Assembly: GCF_900091315.1 (NCBI RefSeq)
Contig: NZ_FLSP01000042.1
Location: 1-64,000, forward strand
Reading direction: 5' to 3'
Source: Streptomyces sp. DI166
GTDB taxonomy: Bacteria > Actinomycetota > Actinomycetes > Streptomycetales > Streptomycetaceae
Length of the DNA: 64,000 nt
Numbering within the stretch: the stretch's first letter is position 1; each line of letters starts with the position of its first letter. The translations under genes were made by a program, and so were the position numbers. The notes beneath the pieces are model-generated. The model was given only the letters and a program-made list of their open reading frames with translations. It was not told the origin of the DNA and did no database searches. Positions 39,692-49,448 of the stretch are shown piece by piece.

Positions 39692-42610
39692 ATGCATCCC
39701 CCACCCCGGAGACGGGCAGTGGTGCGGCGCGCCTGGACAGCCGTCGTCGCCGCTCTGGCGCTTCCGCTCACCCTGCTCGCGACGGGCACGACACCCGCTC
39801 AGGCGGCACCGTTGCAGTGCAGCGTCGACTACAAGACGAACGACTGGGGCTCCGGCTTCACCGCCGACCTGACGATCACCAACCGCGGGACGGACGTGAT
39901 CGACGGCTGGACCCTGACGTACGCCTACTCGGGCAACCAGCGGCTCAGCAACGGCTGGAACGGCACCTGGTCGCAGTCCGGGCAGAACATCACCGTCACC
40001 AACGCGAGTTACAACGGGCGGATCGCGGCCGGCGCCGCGGTCAGCACCGGAGCGCAGTTCACCTACAGCGGCACCAACACCGGGCCCACCTCGTTCAAGG
40101 TGAACGGCACCACCTGTGTCGGCGCCCATCAGCCCCCGATCACGGTGCTGACCAGCCCAGAGGCGGGCGCGGTCTACTCGCAGGGCGACCCGGTGCCGCT
40201 CGCGGCGACCGCGGCGGCGGCCGACGACGCCACGATCACCAAGGTCGAGTTCTACGACGACACCACGCTGCTCGGCACGGACACGAGCGCCCCCTACGCG
40301 CTCTCGGTCTCCAGCTTGACCGTGGGCAGTCATTCCCTGGTGGCGAAGGCGTACGACAGCCTCGGCGCGTCGGCGGAGTCCACGCCGGTCGGCATCACCG
40401 TCGCCTCCGGTCCTGCCGTGGTGGCCTCGACCAACCAACTTGCCGTGCAGCAGGGCAAGACGGGCACGTACGACATCAAACTGTCGACGCAGCCCTCGTC
40501 CAACGTGACCGTCACCACCAGCCGCGCGAGCGGGAATTCGGGGCTCACGGTAACCGGCGGCGGCACGCTCACCTTCACGCCGTCGAACTGGAACACCGCC
40601 CAGCGCGTGACCATCTCCGCCGACTCCTCCGGGACCGGCGCGGCGACCTTCGAGTCGACCGCGAACGGGCACGCGAAGGCGACGGTGACCGTCACCCAGG
40701 TCGAGGAGTCGGGCGAGTACGACGCCCGCTTCCTGGAGCTGTACGGGAAGATCACCAACCCCGCGAACGGCTACTTCTCACCCGAGGGCATCCCCTACCA
40801 CTCGGTGGAGACGCTGATCGTGGAGGCGCCGGACCACGGCCACGAGACCACCTCGGAGGCGTACAGCTATCTCCTGTGGCTGCAGGCCATGTACGGCAAG
40901 GTCACGGGCGACTGGAGCAAGTTCAACGGCGCCTGGGAGATCATGGAGAAGTACATGATCCCCACCCACGCCGACCAGCCGACCAACTCCTTCTACAACG
41001 CCTCCAAGCCAGCCACCTACGCGCCCGAGCTGGACACCCCGAACGAGTACCCGGCCCCGCTCGACTCCGGTGCCTCGGTCGGTCCGGACCCGATCGCGGC
41101 CGAGCTGAAGAGCGCGTACGGCACGGACGACGTCTACGGCATGCACTGGCTGCAGGACGTGGACAACACCTACGGCTACGGCAACTCGCCCGGCAAGTGC
41201 GAGGCAGGACCGTCGGACACCGGGCCGTCGTACATCAACACCTTCCAGCGCGGCGCGCAGGAGTCGGTGTGGGAGACCGTGCCGCAGCCGACCTGCGACG
41301 CCTTCAAGTACGGCGGGAAGAACGGGTACTTGGACCTGTTCACCGGTGACTCCTCCTACGCCAAGCAGTGGAAGTTCACCAACGCCCCGGACGCCGACGC
41401 CCGTGCCGTGCAGGCCGCGTACTGGGCCGACAAGTGGGCCGACGCGCAGGGCAAGGGCAGTGAGATCTCCGCGACCGTCGCCAAGGCCGCGAAGATGGGC
41501 GACTACCTGCGCTACGCCATGTACGACAAGTACTTCAAGAAGGTGGGCAACTGCGTCGGCCCGTCGGCCTGCCCGGCCGGCACCGGCAAGGACGCCTCGC
41601 ACTACCTGCTCTCCTGGTACTACGCCTGGGGCGGTGCCACCGACACCTCGGCGGGCTGGGCCTGGCGCATCGGCTCCAGCCACGCGCACGGCGGCTACCA
41701 GAACCCGATGGCCGCGTACGCCCTGGCCAACTACGCCGACCTGAAGCCCAAGTCGGCGACCGGGCAGGCGGACTGGGCCAAGTCCCTGGACCGGCAGATC
41801 GAGTTCTACCGCTGGCTGCAGTCCAGCGAGGGCGCGATCGCGGGCGGTGCCACCAACAGCTGGGCGGGCCGGTACGCGACCCCGCCGAGCGGCAAGTCGA
41901 CCTTCTACGGGATGTACTACGACGAGCAGCCCGTCTACCACGACCCGCCGTCCAACCAGTGGTTCGGCTTCCAGGCGTGGTCGATGGAGCGGGTGGCCGA
42001 GTACTACCAGCAGACCGGGAACGCCGCCGCCAAGACGGTCCTGGACAAGTGGGTCGACTGGGCGCTGGAGCACACCACGATCAACCCGGACGGCACCTTC
42101 CAGTTCCCGTCGACGCTCCAGTGGTCGGGCCAGCCCGACACCTGGAACGCGAGCAGCCCCGGCTCCAACGCGGGTCTGCATGTCACCGTCGCCGACTACA
42201 CCAATGACGTCGGTGTGGCGGCCGCGTACGCCAAGACCCTGACGTACTACGCCGACCGCTCCGGCGACACCGAGGCGGCGACGACGGCGAAGGCGCTGCT
42301 GGACGGCATGTGGGACAACTACCAGGACGACCTCGGTATCGCCGTCCCGGAGAACCGCGCCGACTACAACCGCTTCGACGACCCGGTCTACGTGCCGAGC
42401 GGCTGGACCGGGACCATGCCGAACGGCGACGCGATCAACTCCTCGTCCACGTTCGAGTCGATCCGCTCCTTCTACGAGGACGACCCGGCGTGGTCGAAGA
42501 TCGAGTCGTATCTGGCGGGCGGCGCGGTGCCGACGTTCACGTACCACCGGTTCTGGGCCCAGGCGGACATCGCCCTGGCCATGGGTTCGTACGCGGAGCT
42601 CCTCGAATAA
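39692..42610 (+). CDS. Secreted GH48 reducing-end cellobiohydrolase with N-terminal CBM2
   Basis: A 972-residue cellulase. The signal peptide ends near TTPAQAA (residue 39). A CBM2 follows (about 40-142, [15 protein letters not shown] to NGTTC), then two beta-sandwich modules: an Ig-like (about 145-236, [20 protein letters not shown]) and a second one (about 237-340). The GH48 domain occupies 341-972 and shows [34 protein letters not shown] with the catalytic Glu, and [21 protein letters not shown]48 enzymes act processively from the reducing end and are key for crystalline cellulose. An AAGGAGG site precedes the ATG. The perfect CebR box upstream indicates induction by cellobiose. A large hairpin follows. 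Confidence 0.96.
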   Translation: MHPPPRRRAVVRRAWTAVVAALALPLTLLATGTTPAQAAPLQCSVDYKTNDWGSGFTADLTITNRGTDVIDGWTLTYAYSGNQRLSNGWNGTWSQSGQNITVTNASYNGRIAAGAAVSTGAQFTYSGTNTGPTSFKVNGTTCVGAHQPPITVLTSPEAGAVYSQGDPVPLAATAAAADDATITKVEFYDDTTLLGTDTSAPYALSVSSLTVGSHSLVAKAYDSLGASAESTPVGITVASGPAVVASTNQLAVQQGKTGTYDIKLSTQPSSNVTVTTSRASGNSGLTVTGGGTLTFTPSNWNTAQRVTISADSSGTGAATFESTANGHAKATVTVTQVEESGEYDARFLELYGKITNPANGYFSPEGIPYHSVETLIVEAPDHGHETTSEAYSYLLWLQAMYGKVTGDWSKFNGAWEIMEKYMIPTHADQPTNSFYNASKPATYAPELDTPNEYPAPLDSGASVGPDPIAAELKSAYGTDDVYGMHWLQDVDNTYGYGNSPGKCEAGPSDTGPSYINTFQRGAQESVWETVPQPTCDAFKYGGKNGYLDLFTGDSSYAKQWKFTNAPDADARAVQAAYWADKWADAQGKGSEISATVAKAAKMGDYLRYAMYDKYFKKVGNCVGPSACPAGTGKDASHYLLSWYYAWGGATDTSAGWAWRIGSSHAHGGYQNPMAAYALANYADLKPKSATGQADWAKSLDRQIEFYRWLQSSEGAIAGGATNSWAGRYATPPSGKSTFYGMYYDEQPVYHDPPSNQWFGFQAWSMERVAEYYQQTGNAAAKTVLDKWVDWALEHTTINPDGTFQFPSTLQWSGQPDTWNASSPGSNAGLHVTVADYTNDVGVAAAYAKTLTYYADRSGDTEAATTAKALLDGMWDNYQDDLGIAVPENRADYNRFDDPVYVPSGWTGTMPNGDAINSSSTFESIRSFYEDDPAWSKIESYLAGGAVPTFTYHRFWAQADIALAMGSYAELLE

Positions 42611-42686
42611 CCCCCCGCTGAGCGCCCCCACGGCGCCCGAAGGGCTCCGCGTACGCGGTCTCGCTTCCTGACGGCGAGGCCGGGCA

Positions 42687-42723
42687 GCCGGGCGGTCCCC
42701 TCCCGCACAGGGGGCCGCCCGGC
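42687..42723 (+). terminator. Terminator of the GH48 gene
   Basis: GCCGGGCGG pairs with CCGCCCGGC, extended by CCCC/GGGG with a single bulged base, giving a 13-bp stem around a short loop. It lies 76 nt after the GH48 stop and separates it from the GH74 promoter. Confidence 0.75.
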
Positions 42724-42737
42724 ATATCTCGCACCAT

Positions 42738-42770
42738 CGAGAAAGCGCTTGCTACGAGAAGTGCTTGCTA
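42738..42770 (+). promoter_or_regulatory. Tandem LacI-type operator-like repeats upstream of GH74
   Basis: CGAGAAAGCGCTTGCTA (42738-42754) is followed directly by CGAGAAGTGCTTGCTA (42755-42770). The core AAGCGCTT is the palindrome typical of LacI-family operators; the second copy has AAGTGCTT. It ends 35 nt before the GH74 start and differs from the CebR box, suggesting a separate xyloglucan regulator. Confidence 0.5.
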
Positions 42771-42805
42771 CGAGCAGTCCCCCCACCTTCGGAAAGGACT
42801 CCCCC

Positions 42806-45484
42806 GTGCGAAGAACCGTGCGCAGAACCCGCGTCCTCACAGTCGTCCTGGCACTGGCGGCCGGCCTGCTCGCGGGCACCCCGCCCGCGCTGGCCGCCGA
42901 GCCCGACACCCCGCGGGTGTCCCTCGCCGCCGACACCTACACCTGGAGGAACGCCCGCATCGACGGCGGCGGCTTCGTCCCCGGCATCGTCTTCAACCGC
43001 ACCGAGAAGAACCTCGCCTACGCCCGCACCGACATCGGCGGCGCCTACCGCTGGGTGGAGTCCTCGAAGTCCTGGACGCCGCTGCTGGACTCGGTGGGCT
43101 GGGACGACTGGGGGCACACCGGGGTCGCCAGTATCGCCACCGACCCGGTCGACCCGGACCGGGTGTACGCGGCGGTCGGCACCTACACCAACAGCTGGGA
43201 CCCGGGCAACGGCGCGGTGCTGCGCTCCGCCGACCGGGGCGCGAGCTGGCGGAAGGCCGAGCTGCCGTTCAAGCTGGGCGGCAACATGCCCGGCCGGGGC
43301 ATGGGCGAGCGCCTGGCGATCGACCCGAACCGCAACAGCGTGCTGTACCTGGGCGCGCCGAGCGGCAAGGGCCTGTGGCGGTCGACGGACTCCGGGGCGA
43401 GCTGGTCACAGGTGACGAACTTCCCCAACGTCGGCACCTACGTGCAGGATCCGAGCGACTCCAGCGGCTACGCCTCCGACAACCAGGGCATCGTCTGGGT
43501 CACCTTCGACGAGTCCTCGGGCAGCGCGGGCAGCGCCACCCGGACGATCTACGTCGGCGTCGCCGACCAGGACAACGCGGTGTACCGCTCGACGGACGCG
43601 GGCGCGACCTGGAGCCGTCTCGCCGGTCAGCCCACCGGATATCTGGCCCACAAGGGCGTCCTCGACGCGGAGAACGGCTATCTGTATCTGGCCTACAGCG
43701 ACAAGGGCGGCCCCTACGACGGCGGCAAGGGGCAGTTGTGGCGGTACGCGACGGCGACCGGCACCTGGACGGACATCAGCCCGGTGGCGGAGGCCGACAC
43801 CTACTACGGCTTCAGCGGTCTGACCGTCGACCGGCAGCACCCGGGCACGGTGATGGCGACGGCGTACAGCTCGTGGTGGCCGGACACGCAGCTCTTCCGG
43901 TCCACCGACAGCGGCGCCACCTGGACGACGGCGTGGGACTACACGTCGTACCCGAACCGCGCCAACCGCTACACCATGGACGTCTCCTCCTCCCCCTGGC
44001 TGACCTGGAACGCCAACCCGGCGCCGCCGGAACAGACCCCGAAACTCGGCTGGATGACCGAGGCGCTGGAGATCGACCCGTTCGACTCGGACCGGATGAT
44101 GTACGGCACGGGCGCGACGATCTACGGCACCGAGAACCTCGGGAACTGGGACGAGGGAACGCGGTTCACCATCAAGCCGATGGTCAGGGGCCTGGAGGAG
44201 ACGGCGGTCAACGACCTCGCCTCTCCCCCGTCGGGCGCCCCGCTGCTCAGCGCGCTCGGTGACATCGGCGGCTTCCGGCACACGGATCTGGCCGAGGTCC
44301 CGCCGATGATGTACACCCAGCCGAACTTCACCACCACGACCAGCCTGGACTTCGCGGAGTCCAACCCCGCCACCGTGGTGCGGGTGGGCCATCTGGACTC
44401 GGGGCCGCACATCGCGTTCTCGACGGACAACGGCGCCAACTGGTTCGCCGGTACCGACCCCTCGGGCGTCTCCGGCGGCGGCACGGTCGCCGCGGCGGCG
44501 GACGGCAGCCGCTTCGTGTGGAGCCCGGAGGGTGCCGGGGTGCACTACGCGACCGGCTTCGGCACCTCCTGGTCGGCGTCGTCCGGCATCCCGGCGGGCG
44601 CGGTCGTGGAGTCCGACCGGGTCGACCCGAAGGTGTTCTACGGCTTCAAGTCCGGGAAGTTCTACGTCAGTACGGACGGTGGCGCCAGCTTCACCGCCTC
44701 CGCCGCGACCGGGCTGCCGAGCGGCGACAGCGTCCGCTTCAAGGCGCTGCCGGGCGCGAAGGGCGAGGTGTGGCTGGCGGGCGGCGCGAGTGACGGCGCG
44801 TACGGGCTGTGGCACTCCACCGACGGCGGCGCGAGCTTCGGCAAGCTGTCCGGCGTCGAGCAGGCCGACACCATCGGCTTCGGCAAGTCGGCGCCGGGGG
44901 CGTCGTACCAGACGCTGTACACCAGCGCGAAGATCGGCGGGGTGCGCGGTATCTTCCGGTCCACCGACGAGGGCGAGAGCTGGACGCGCATCAACGACGA
45001 CGCCCACCAGTGGGGTTGGACGGGCGCGGCGATCACGGGTGACCCGCGGGTGTACGGGCGGGTGTACATCGCCACGAACGGGCGGGGCGTTATCTACGGC
45101 GACACGTCCGACAGCGGCGGTACCGACCCGGACCCCGATCCCGATCCTGATCCCGAGCCGACCGGCGACTGCGCGGTGACGTACACGATCACCAACCAGT
45201 GGCAGGGCGGGTTCCAGGCGGATGTGCGGCTGAGCAACACCGGGACGGGCGCGTGGTCCGGGTGGGCGCTGAGCTGGTCGTTCCCGAACGGTCAGACGGT
45301 GTCGCAGATGTGGAACGCCGAGCACAGCCGGTCGGGTTCCACGGTGACGGCGAAGAACGTGGGCTGGAACGCGCATGTGGCGGCCGGTTCGTCGGTCGGC
45401 TTCGGCTTCACCGGTGACTGGTCGGGGACGAACGGCAGGCCGGCCGCCTTCAAGCTGGGCGACCGGTCCTGCACGGTGAACTGA
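42806..45484 (+). CDS. Secreted GH74 xyloglucanase/endoglucanase with C-terminal CBM2
   Basis: An 892-residue enzyme from the GTG at 42806, with GGAAAGGA just upstream; an earlier in-frame ATG lacks a site. The signal peptide is residues 1-31 (ends PPALAA). The GH74 tandem propellers (about 36-768) contain AYARTDIGGAYRW and DSVGWDDWGHTG, which carry the catalytic Asp regions. Repeated Asp-box motifs include YRSTDAGATWSRL, FRSTDSGATWTT and FRSTDEGESWTRI. An Asp-Pro repeat linker (DPDPDPDPDPEP) leads to a CBM2 (about 787-892, CAVTYTITNQWQGGFQADVRL). It hydrolyses xyloglucan backbones. Its own promoter region has tandem LacI-type repeats. Confidence 0.95.
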   Translation: MRRTVRRTRVLTVVLALAAGLLAGTPPALAAEPDTPRVSLAADTYTWRNARIDGGGFVPGIVFNRTEKNLAYARTDIGGAYRWVESSKSWTPLLDSVGWDDWGHTGVASIATDPVDPDRVYAAVGTYTNSWDPGNGAVLRSADRGASWRKAELPFKLGGNMPGRGMGERLAIDPNRNSVLYLGAPSGKGLWRSTDSGASWSQVTNFPNVGTYVQDPSDSSGYASDNQGIVWVTFDESSGSAGSATRTIYVGVADQDNAVYRSTDAGATWSRLAGQPTGYLAHKGVLDAENGYLYLAYSDKGGPYDGGKGQLWRYATATGTWTDISPVAEADTYYGFSGLTVDRQHPGTVMATAYSSWWPDTQLFRSTDSGATWTTAWDYTSYPNRANRYTMDVSSSPWLTWNANPAPPEQTPKLGWMTEALEIDPFDSDRMMYGTGATIYGTENLGNWDEGTRFTIKPMVRGLEETAVNDLASPPSGAPLLSALGDIGGFRHTDLAEVPPMMYTQPNFTTTTSLDFAESNPATVVRVGHLDSGPHIAFSTDNGANWFAGTDPSGVSGGGTVAAAADGSRFVWSPEGAGVHYATGFGTSWSASSGIPAGAVVESDRVDPKVFYGFKSGKFYVSTDGGASFTASAATGLPSGDSVRFKALPGAKGEVWLAGGASDGAYGLWHSTDGGASFGKLSGVEQADTIGFGKSAPGASYQTLYTSAKIGGVRGIFRSTDEGESWTRINDDAHQWGWTGAAITGDPRVYGRVYIATNGRGVIYGDTSDSGGTDPDPDPDPDPEPTGDCAVTYTITNQWQGGFQADVRLSNTGTGAWSGWALSWSFPNGQTVSQMWNAEHSRSGSTVTAKNVGWNAHVAAGSSVGFGFTGDWSGTNGRPAAFKLGDRSCTVN

Positions 45485-45490
45485 GGTGTC

Positions 45491-45520
45491 GGGGCGCGGG
45501 CCGGTGCCGGTCCGCGCCCC
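45491..45520. terminator. Hairpin between GH74 and the convergent small-protein gene
   Basis: GGGGCGCGG pairs with CCGCGCCCC around an internal GCCGG/CCGGT region. It begins 6 nt after the GH74 stop and lies 7 nt before the convergent stop at 45527, so it likely works in both directions. Confidence 0.7.
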
Positions 45521-45526
45521 TCTCAG

Positions 45527-46195
45527 TCACTTCACCTCGCCCGCGAAGACGGACTCCTCCGAGTCGAAGTCGGGCGCCACCTCCACCTGGAGAAACGTTT
45601 CCTTCTTCGGCAGCTCGCAGGCATAGGTGAAGGACAGGGAGCGGCCCGCGAGGATCTTGGTGTCGGGCAGGCCGTCGAGTCCCTCGTCGTAGACGGACTC
45701 GCCCTCCCGGCCCTCGTCGCCGTAGGCGCAGCTGACGGTCATCTCGTTGGCGTCGACGGCGGAGTCGGAGTTGTTGACGACCTTGATGGTGAACTTCACG
45801 TACGGCGTGTTCTCCGGGGCCGCGTACTCGCTGGAGACACCGCGGCTGAAGCCGGAGAGGCTGACCTCGACGTCGTGGTCGTAGACGACGGTGTCGTCGA
45901 GGGCGTAGGCGTCGCCGCTGCCCGCCTCCTCGCCGCCCGTTTCCTCCTCGGCCGTGTCCTCCGCCGCCGCGTCGGTCCCGGCGGCCGGTGCCGTCTTGGT
46001 GACGGTGACGGTGGGCGCGGGCTTGGCCTCGCTGTCGCCGCCGCCGGTGACCCCGTAGGTGACCGCGGCGGCGACCACCGCGCCGGCCACGGCGGCGGCC
46101 GTGGCGATCAGGGCCGTACGGGGTCCCTTCGGCGGCGGAGGCGGCACCGGCGGCCCGTATCCGGGCATCGGCGGCGGCGTGAACTGCTGAGTCAT
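45527..46195 (-). CDS. Membrane-anchored DUF4352-like extracellular protein
   Basis: A 222-residue protein from the ATG at 46195, with GGGGGG just upstream. The cytoplasmic N-terminus is Pro-rich (MTQQFTPPPMPGYGPPVPPP), followed by one membrane helix (ALIATAAAVAGAVVAAAVTYGV, residues about 28-49). An acidic Ala/Glu-rich spacer (about 60-95) leads to an Ig-like beta-sandwich (about 98-222) with VKFTIKVVNNSDSAVDANEMTVSC and a Cys pair that may form a disulfide. The layout matches the DUF4352 telokin-like secreted proteins common in Streptomyces. No enzyme activity is expected. It is encoded after the lyase gene on the same strand but has 82 nt between them. Confidence 0.75.
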   Translation of the reverse strand: MTQQFTPPPMPGYGPPVPPPPPKGPRTALIATAAAVAGAVVAAAVTYGVTGGGDSEAKPAPTVTVTKTAPAAGTDAAAEDTAEEETGGEEAGSGDAYALDDTVVYDHDVEVSLSGFSRGVSSEYAAPENTPYVKFTIKVVNNSDSAVDANEMTVSCAYGDEGREGESVYDEGLDGLPDTKILAGRSLSFTYACELPKKETFLQVEVAPDFDSEESVFAGEVK

Positions 46196-46277
46196 GATCC
46201 CCCCAGGGAAATGGTGCTGAGAAGTGAATCTTCCCCGGGAAGTCATGACATGTGTATCCCTTGTGATCGAAATGTGC

Positions 46278-48149
46278 TCAGCGCGCGTACACCGCGGGTC
46301 GCGGGGCGGTGGGCATGCCGTCGCCGAGGAAGAAGCTGGGGTGCGGCGGCTGGTTGTACGCCGTGTTCTGCCAGGCCAGGCCCGTGCGGTACATCGTGTC
46401 GTGCAGCAGGGTGGTGATCCTGGTGCTGGTCTCGTACGGCGTGGAGTAGATCCGCAGGGCCCTGTTGTCGCTGGTCGGCCAGACGACCTCCTCGCGCCAG
46501 TCGCCGAGGATGTCGCCGGAGAGCGACGGGGTCGCCTTGGTGCCGTTGTTGGAGCGCACCGAGGCGCCGGTCAGCAGACGGGTGTCGGAGGAGGGGCCGT
46601 ACTTGTCGATCCGGGTGCCGTCGAGCAGTTCCCGGACCGTGTCCCCGTCCCACCAGGACAGGAAGTTGACGGAGGACGGCTCACGGCCCTTGGTGGCACC
46701 GGCCTCGTCGCGGATGCCGGTGTCCGAGGCCGACCAGACCTCGGCGCCGTCGTTGCCCGCGTAAATGTCCCCGGCGACCCCGCGTCCGTTGTCGCAGCAG
46801 GCGGCCAGCTTCCAGCGGACGGTCCCGTTCTCGGGGTTGAGGTACAGGGCGGCGGGCTGGGAGGCGGACTCGGAGACCTTGTAGTACTCCAGGCCCGGGG
46901 TGGACGGGTCGAGGTCGCCGAGGTGCTGGGCGTCCCCGTGCCCGGTCTTCGCGGTCCACAGGCCGTACCCGTTGTCGTCCACGGCCATCGAGCCGTACAC
47001 GATCTCGTCCCTGCCGTCGTTGTCGACGTCACCGACGGACAGGCTGTGGGAGCCCTGGCCGTCGTAGCCCTTGCCGGAGTTGGTGGAGGAGTTGGTGTCG
47101 AAGGTCCAGCGGCGGGTGAAGGAGCCGTTGCGCCAGTCCCAGGCGGCGATCACGGTACGGGTGTAGTAGCCGCGGGCCATGATCAGCGAGGGCCGGCTGC
47201 CGTCGAGGTAGGCGGTACCGGCCAGGAACCGGTCCACGCGGTTGCCGTACGAGTCGCCCCAGGAGGAGACCGTGCCGCGGGCCGGGACGTAGTCGACGGT
47301 CTGCATCGCGCGGCCGGTCTGCCCGTTGAACATGGTCAGGTACTCGGGCCCGGAGAGCACGTACCCGCTGGAGTTGCGGTAGTCGGCGGAGGCGCTGCCG
47401 ATGACCGTGCCGCCGCCGTCGACGGTGCCGTCGGCGGTCTTCATGGCGACCTCGGCCCTGCCGTCGCCGTCGTAGTCGTACACCTGGAACTGGGTGTAGT
47501 GCGCGCCGGAGCGGATGTTGCGACCGAGGTCGATCCGCCAGAGCCGGGTGCCGTCGAGCCTGATGCCGTCGACGACCGTGTTCCCGGTGTACCCGGACTG
47601 GGAGTTGTCCTTGGCGTTGGTGGGCTGCCACTTCAGTACCAGGTCGAGGGCGCCGTCGCCGTCGAGGTCGCCGACGGAGGCGTCGTTGGCCTCGTAGGTG
47701 TAGGCGACGCCGTCGGGCGTGGTGCCCCCGGCGGGCGGGGTGATGGGCACGTCCTTGTACCCGGACCGGAACTGGACGGCGTGCACGGAGTCCTGTTGCT
47801 CGACCCCGTTCACGATCGCGCGGACCGTGTAGTCGGCGTGGGCGGGGGCGCCGGAGTGGAAGTAGTTGGTGGACCCGGTGATCGGGGACGAGTTGACCTT
47901 CGTACCGGCGCGGTACAGGTTGAACGCCACGTCGTCGGGATCGGTCCCGAGCCAGCGCCAGCTGACCAGGTTCCCGGCGCCGGTGTACACGCTGACCACC
48001 CCTCGGTCCAGCGCCTCCACCTGCCGAGCGACAGCGGCCTCTGCGGCACCGGCCGCGGGCAGCGGAGCTAGCCCGGCGCCGACGAGCGCGGCGGCGGCGG
48101 TCAGCCCGGCCCAAAGGGCTTTGCGGCGTCTGCGGTGCGGGTGCTGCAT
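46278..48149 (-). CDS. Secreted rhamnogalacturonan lyase, PL11 family
   Basis: A 623-residue polysaccharide lyase from the ATG at 48149, with GGGAGGT 8 nt upstream. The leader (residues 1 to about 38) has a basic n-region HPHRRRRKALW and ends AAGAAEA. The mature part is an eight-bladed propeller typical of YesW/YesX, with several Ca-binding DxDxDG loops: DLDGDGALDLV, DYDGDGRAEVA and DVDNDGRDEIV. GDILGDWREEVVWPT and TLLHDTMYRTGLAWQNTAYNQPPHPS are strongly conserved in PL11. It cleaves the rhamnogalacturonan-I backbone of pectin outside the cell, completing the plant-wall set with the cellulases and xyloglucanase. Confidence 0.95.
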   Translation of the reverse strand: MQHPHRRRRKALWAGLTAAAALVGAGLAPLPAAGAAEAAVARQVEALDRGVVSVYTGAGNLVSWRWLGTDPDDVAFNLYRAGTKVNSSPITGSTNYFHSGAPAHADYTVRAIVNGVEQQDSVHAVQFRSGYKDVPITPPAGGTTPDGVAYTYEANDASVGDLDGDGALDLVLKWQPTNAKDNSQSGYTGNTVVDGIRLDGTRLWRIDLGRNIRSGAHYTQFQVYDYDGDGRAEVAMKTADGTVDGGGTVIGSASADYRNSSGYVLSGPEYLTMFNGQTGRAMQTVDYVPARGTVSSWGDSYGNRVDRFLAGTAYLDGSRPSLIMARGYYTRTVIAAWDWRNGSFTRRWTFDTNSSTNSGKGYDGQGSHSLSVGDVDNDGRDEIVYGSMAVDDNGYGLWTAKTGHGDAQHLGDLDPSTPGLEYYKVSESASQPAALYLNPENGTVRWKLAACCDNGRGVAGDIYAGNDGAEVWSASDTGIRDEAGATKGREPSSVNFLSWWDGDTVRELLDGTRIDKYGPSSDTRLLTGASVRSNNGTKATPSLSGDILGDWREEVVWPTSDNRALRIYSTPYETSTRITTLLHDTMYRTGLAWQNTAYNQPPHPSFFLGDGMPTAPRPAVYAR

Positions 48150-48278
48150 GGATGTACCTCCCTGGAGGCGGGTCGGTTTCCCGGAAGTCGCCGCCAGGGA
48201 GGGGTTAAGTTGCCGTGTTCTCAGGGCAGTTCGCAAGCAGACCCGGCCATCCGCACGCGTGGGCGTGGAACTCTGAGG

Positions 48279-49016
48279 TCAGTCACCCTTCCGGTACACC
48301 CGTAGCTGGAACACCGGGTCCGCCCGGCGGCGGTTCTGGTCCGGGAGGGAGCCCAGGGACGTGGCGAAGTGTTCTGTCAGGGGGTCGTCCGGGGGCAGGC
48401 GGGTGAACCAGCCGCGGCGGAGGTCGGCCGCGGTGCTGTGTGGGCTGCGGCCCTGGCCGACGCCGGTGAAGGTGGCCGAGCCCGCCGGGCGCAGGCCATG
48501 GGCGGCCGCGTGGGCCGTGACCAGCGCCTCCTCGTCCGGGGCGGCGCGGCGCGGGCGTGGGGCCAGGACCTCGTCGATGTCGCTGCCGACGTCGTGGGAG
48601 GCGGCCTTGTCGACCGTCGTGATGTAGACACCGCCCGGCCGGAGCACCCGCGCGCACTCGGCGATCACCGGTGCCACGTCGTCGTCCAGGAGGTGCAGGA
48701 GCCAGATGCTGGTCACCGCGTCGAAGGCCGCGTCCGGGAAGGGCAGGCGGCGACTGTCCGCCAGTACCACCTGTCCGGGCAACCGGGCCGCCGCCATCCG
48801 GGCCATGCCGTACGTCAGGTCCGCGCCGACCACCCGCAGCGCGGGGCGGGCCGCGGCGAGGCGGCGGGTCACTATGCCGGTGCCGCAGGCCGCGTCGAGG
48901 AGGCTGCGGGCACCCTCCGGTATCAGCCCGAGCACCGCCTCGGCGGCCGCGGCGGCCCGGGGTTCGCCGCCCCGGGAGGAGTCGTAGACGTCGGCTTCCT
49001 TGTTGTAGTCGAGCAC
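48279..49016 (-). CDS. SAM-dependent class I methyltransferase
   Basis: A 245-residue methyltransferase starting at the GTG at 49016, with GAGGGG 4 nt upstream. Motif I is SLLDAACGTGIVTRRLAAARP, then VVGADLTYGMARMAAARL, VVLADSRRLPFPDAAFDAVTSIWLLH (motifs II-III) and LRPGGVYITTVDK. These match the UbiE/Methyltransf_11 group. The substrate is unknown. It begins only 7 nt after the stop of the pterin dehydratase gene, so the two are cotranscribed. No hydrophobic or signal segment is present, indicating a cytoplasmic enzyme. Confidence 0.9.
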   Translation of the reverse strand: MLDYNKEADVYDSSRGGEPRAAAAAEAVLGLIPEGARSLLDAACGTGIVTRRLAAARPALRVVGADLTYGMARMAAARLPGQVVLADSRRLPFPDAAFDAVTSIWLLHLLDDDVAPVIAECARVLRPGGVYITTVDKAASHDVGSDIDEVLAPRPRRAAPDEEALVTAHAAAHGLRPAGSATFTGVGQGRSPHSTAADLRRGWFTRLPPDDPLTEHFATSLGSLPDQNRRRADPVFQLRVYRKGD

Positions 49017-49023
49017 GCGCCCC

Positions 49024-49329
49024 TCACTCGGCCCCGTGCCCCGGGGCCAGGTTCTGCACCCGCCGGGCCAGCTCGAAGTCCTTCGCGGTGACCGCGCCGC
49101 CCGCGCTGTGCGTGTGCACGGTCAGGGAGACCGTGTTGTAGCCGAGGGTCAGGTCGGAGTGGTGGTCCAGTTCCTCCTGGACCTGCGCGATGTGCACGAC
49201 CATCGCGGTGGCCGCGAAGTGCGAGGACAGGCGGTAGGTGCGGGCGAGTCTGTCCCCGTCGAGCGACCAGCCCGGCAGCTCCGCGAGCCGGTCCTCGATC
49301 TCCTTCTGCGACAGCGGTTCGACGGCCAT
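49024..49329 (-). CDS. 4a-hydroxytetrahydrobiopterin dehydratase (PCD/DCoH family)
   Basis: A compact 101-residue protein, the usual size for pterin-4a-carbinolamine dehydratase. The active-site region reads QVQEELDHHSDLTLGYNTVSLTVHTHSAGG, with the paired His and distal His typical of the family. The N-terminus EIEDRLAELPGWSLDGDRLARTYRL is also characteristic. It recycles the 4a-hydroxy pterin made by aromatic amino acid hydroxylases, or in some bacteria aids Moco or pterin metabolism. The ATG at 49329 has AAGGAG about 8 nt upstream. A longer open frame upstream is not supported. No hydroxylase gene is nearby. Confidence 0.93.
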   Translation of the reverse strand: MAVEPLSQKEIEDRLAELPGWSLDGDRLARTYRLSSHFAATAMVVHIAQVQEELDHHSDLTLGYNTVSLTVHTHSAGGAVTAKDFELARRVQNLAPGHGAE

Positions 49330-49448
49330 GGAGCCGCTCCTTCCTGGCTGTGGGGTATCTCCCCAGACTGCCACAGAGCGCTCGGGGAAGCCCTGGTCAG
49401 AAGGGGCGCGCTGGGGCGCGCCAGGCGTCTTCGACTACCGTCGGAGGC

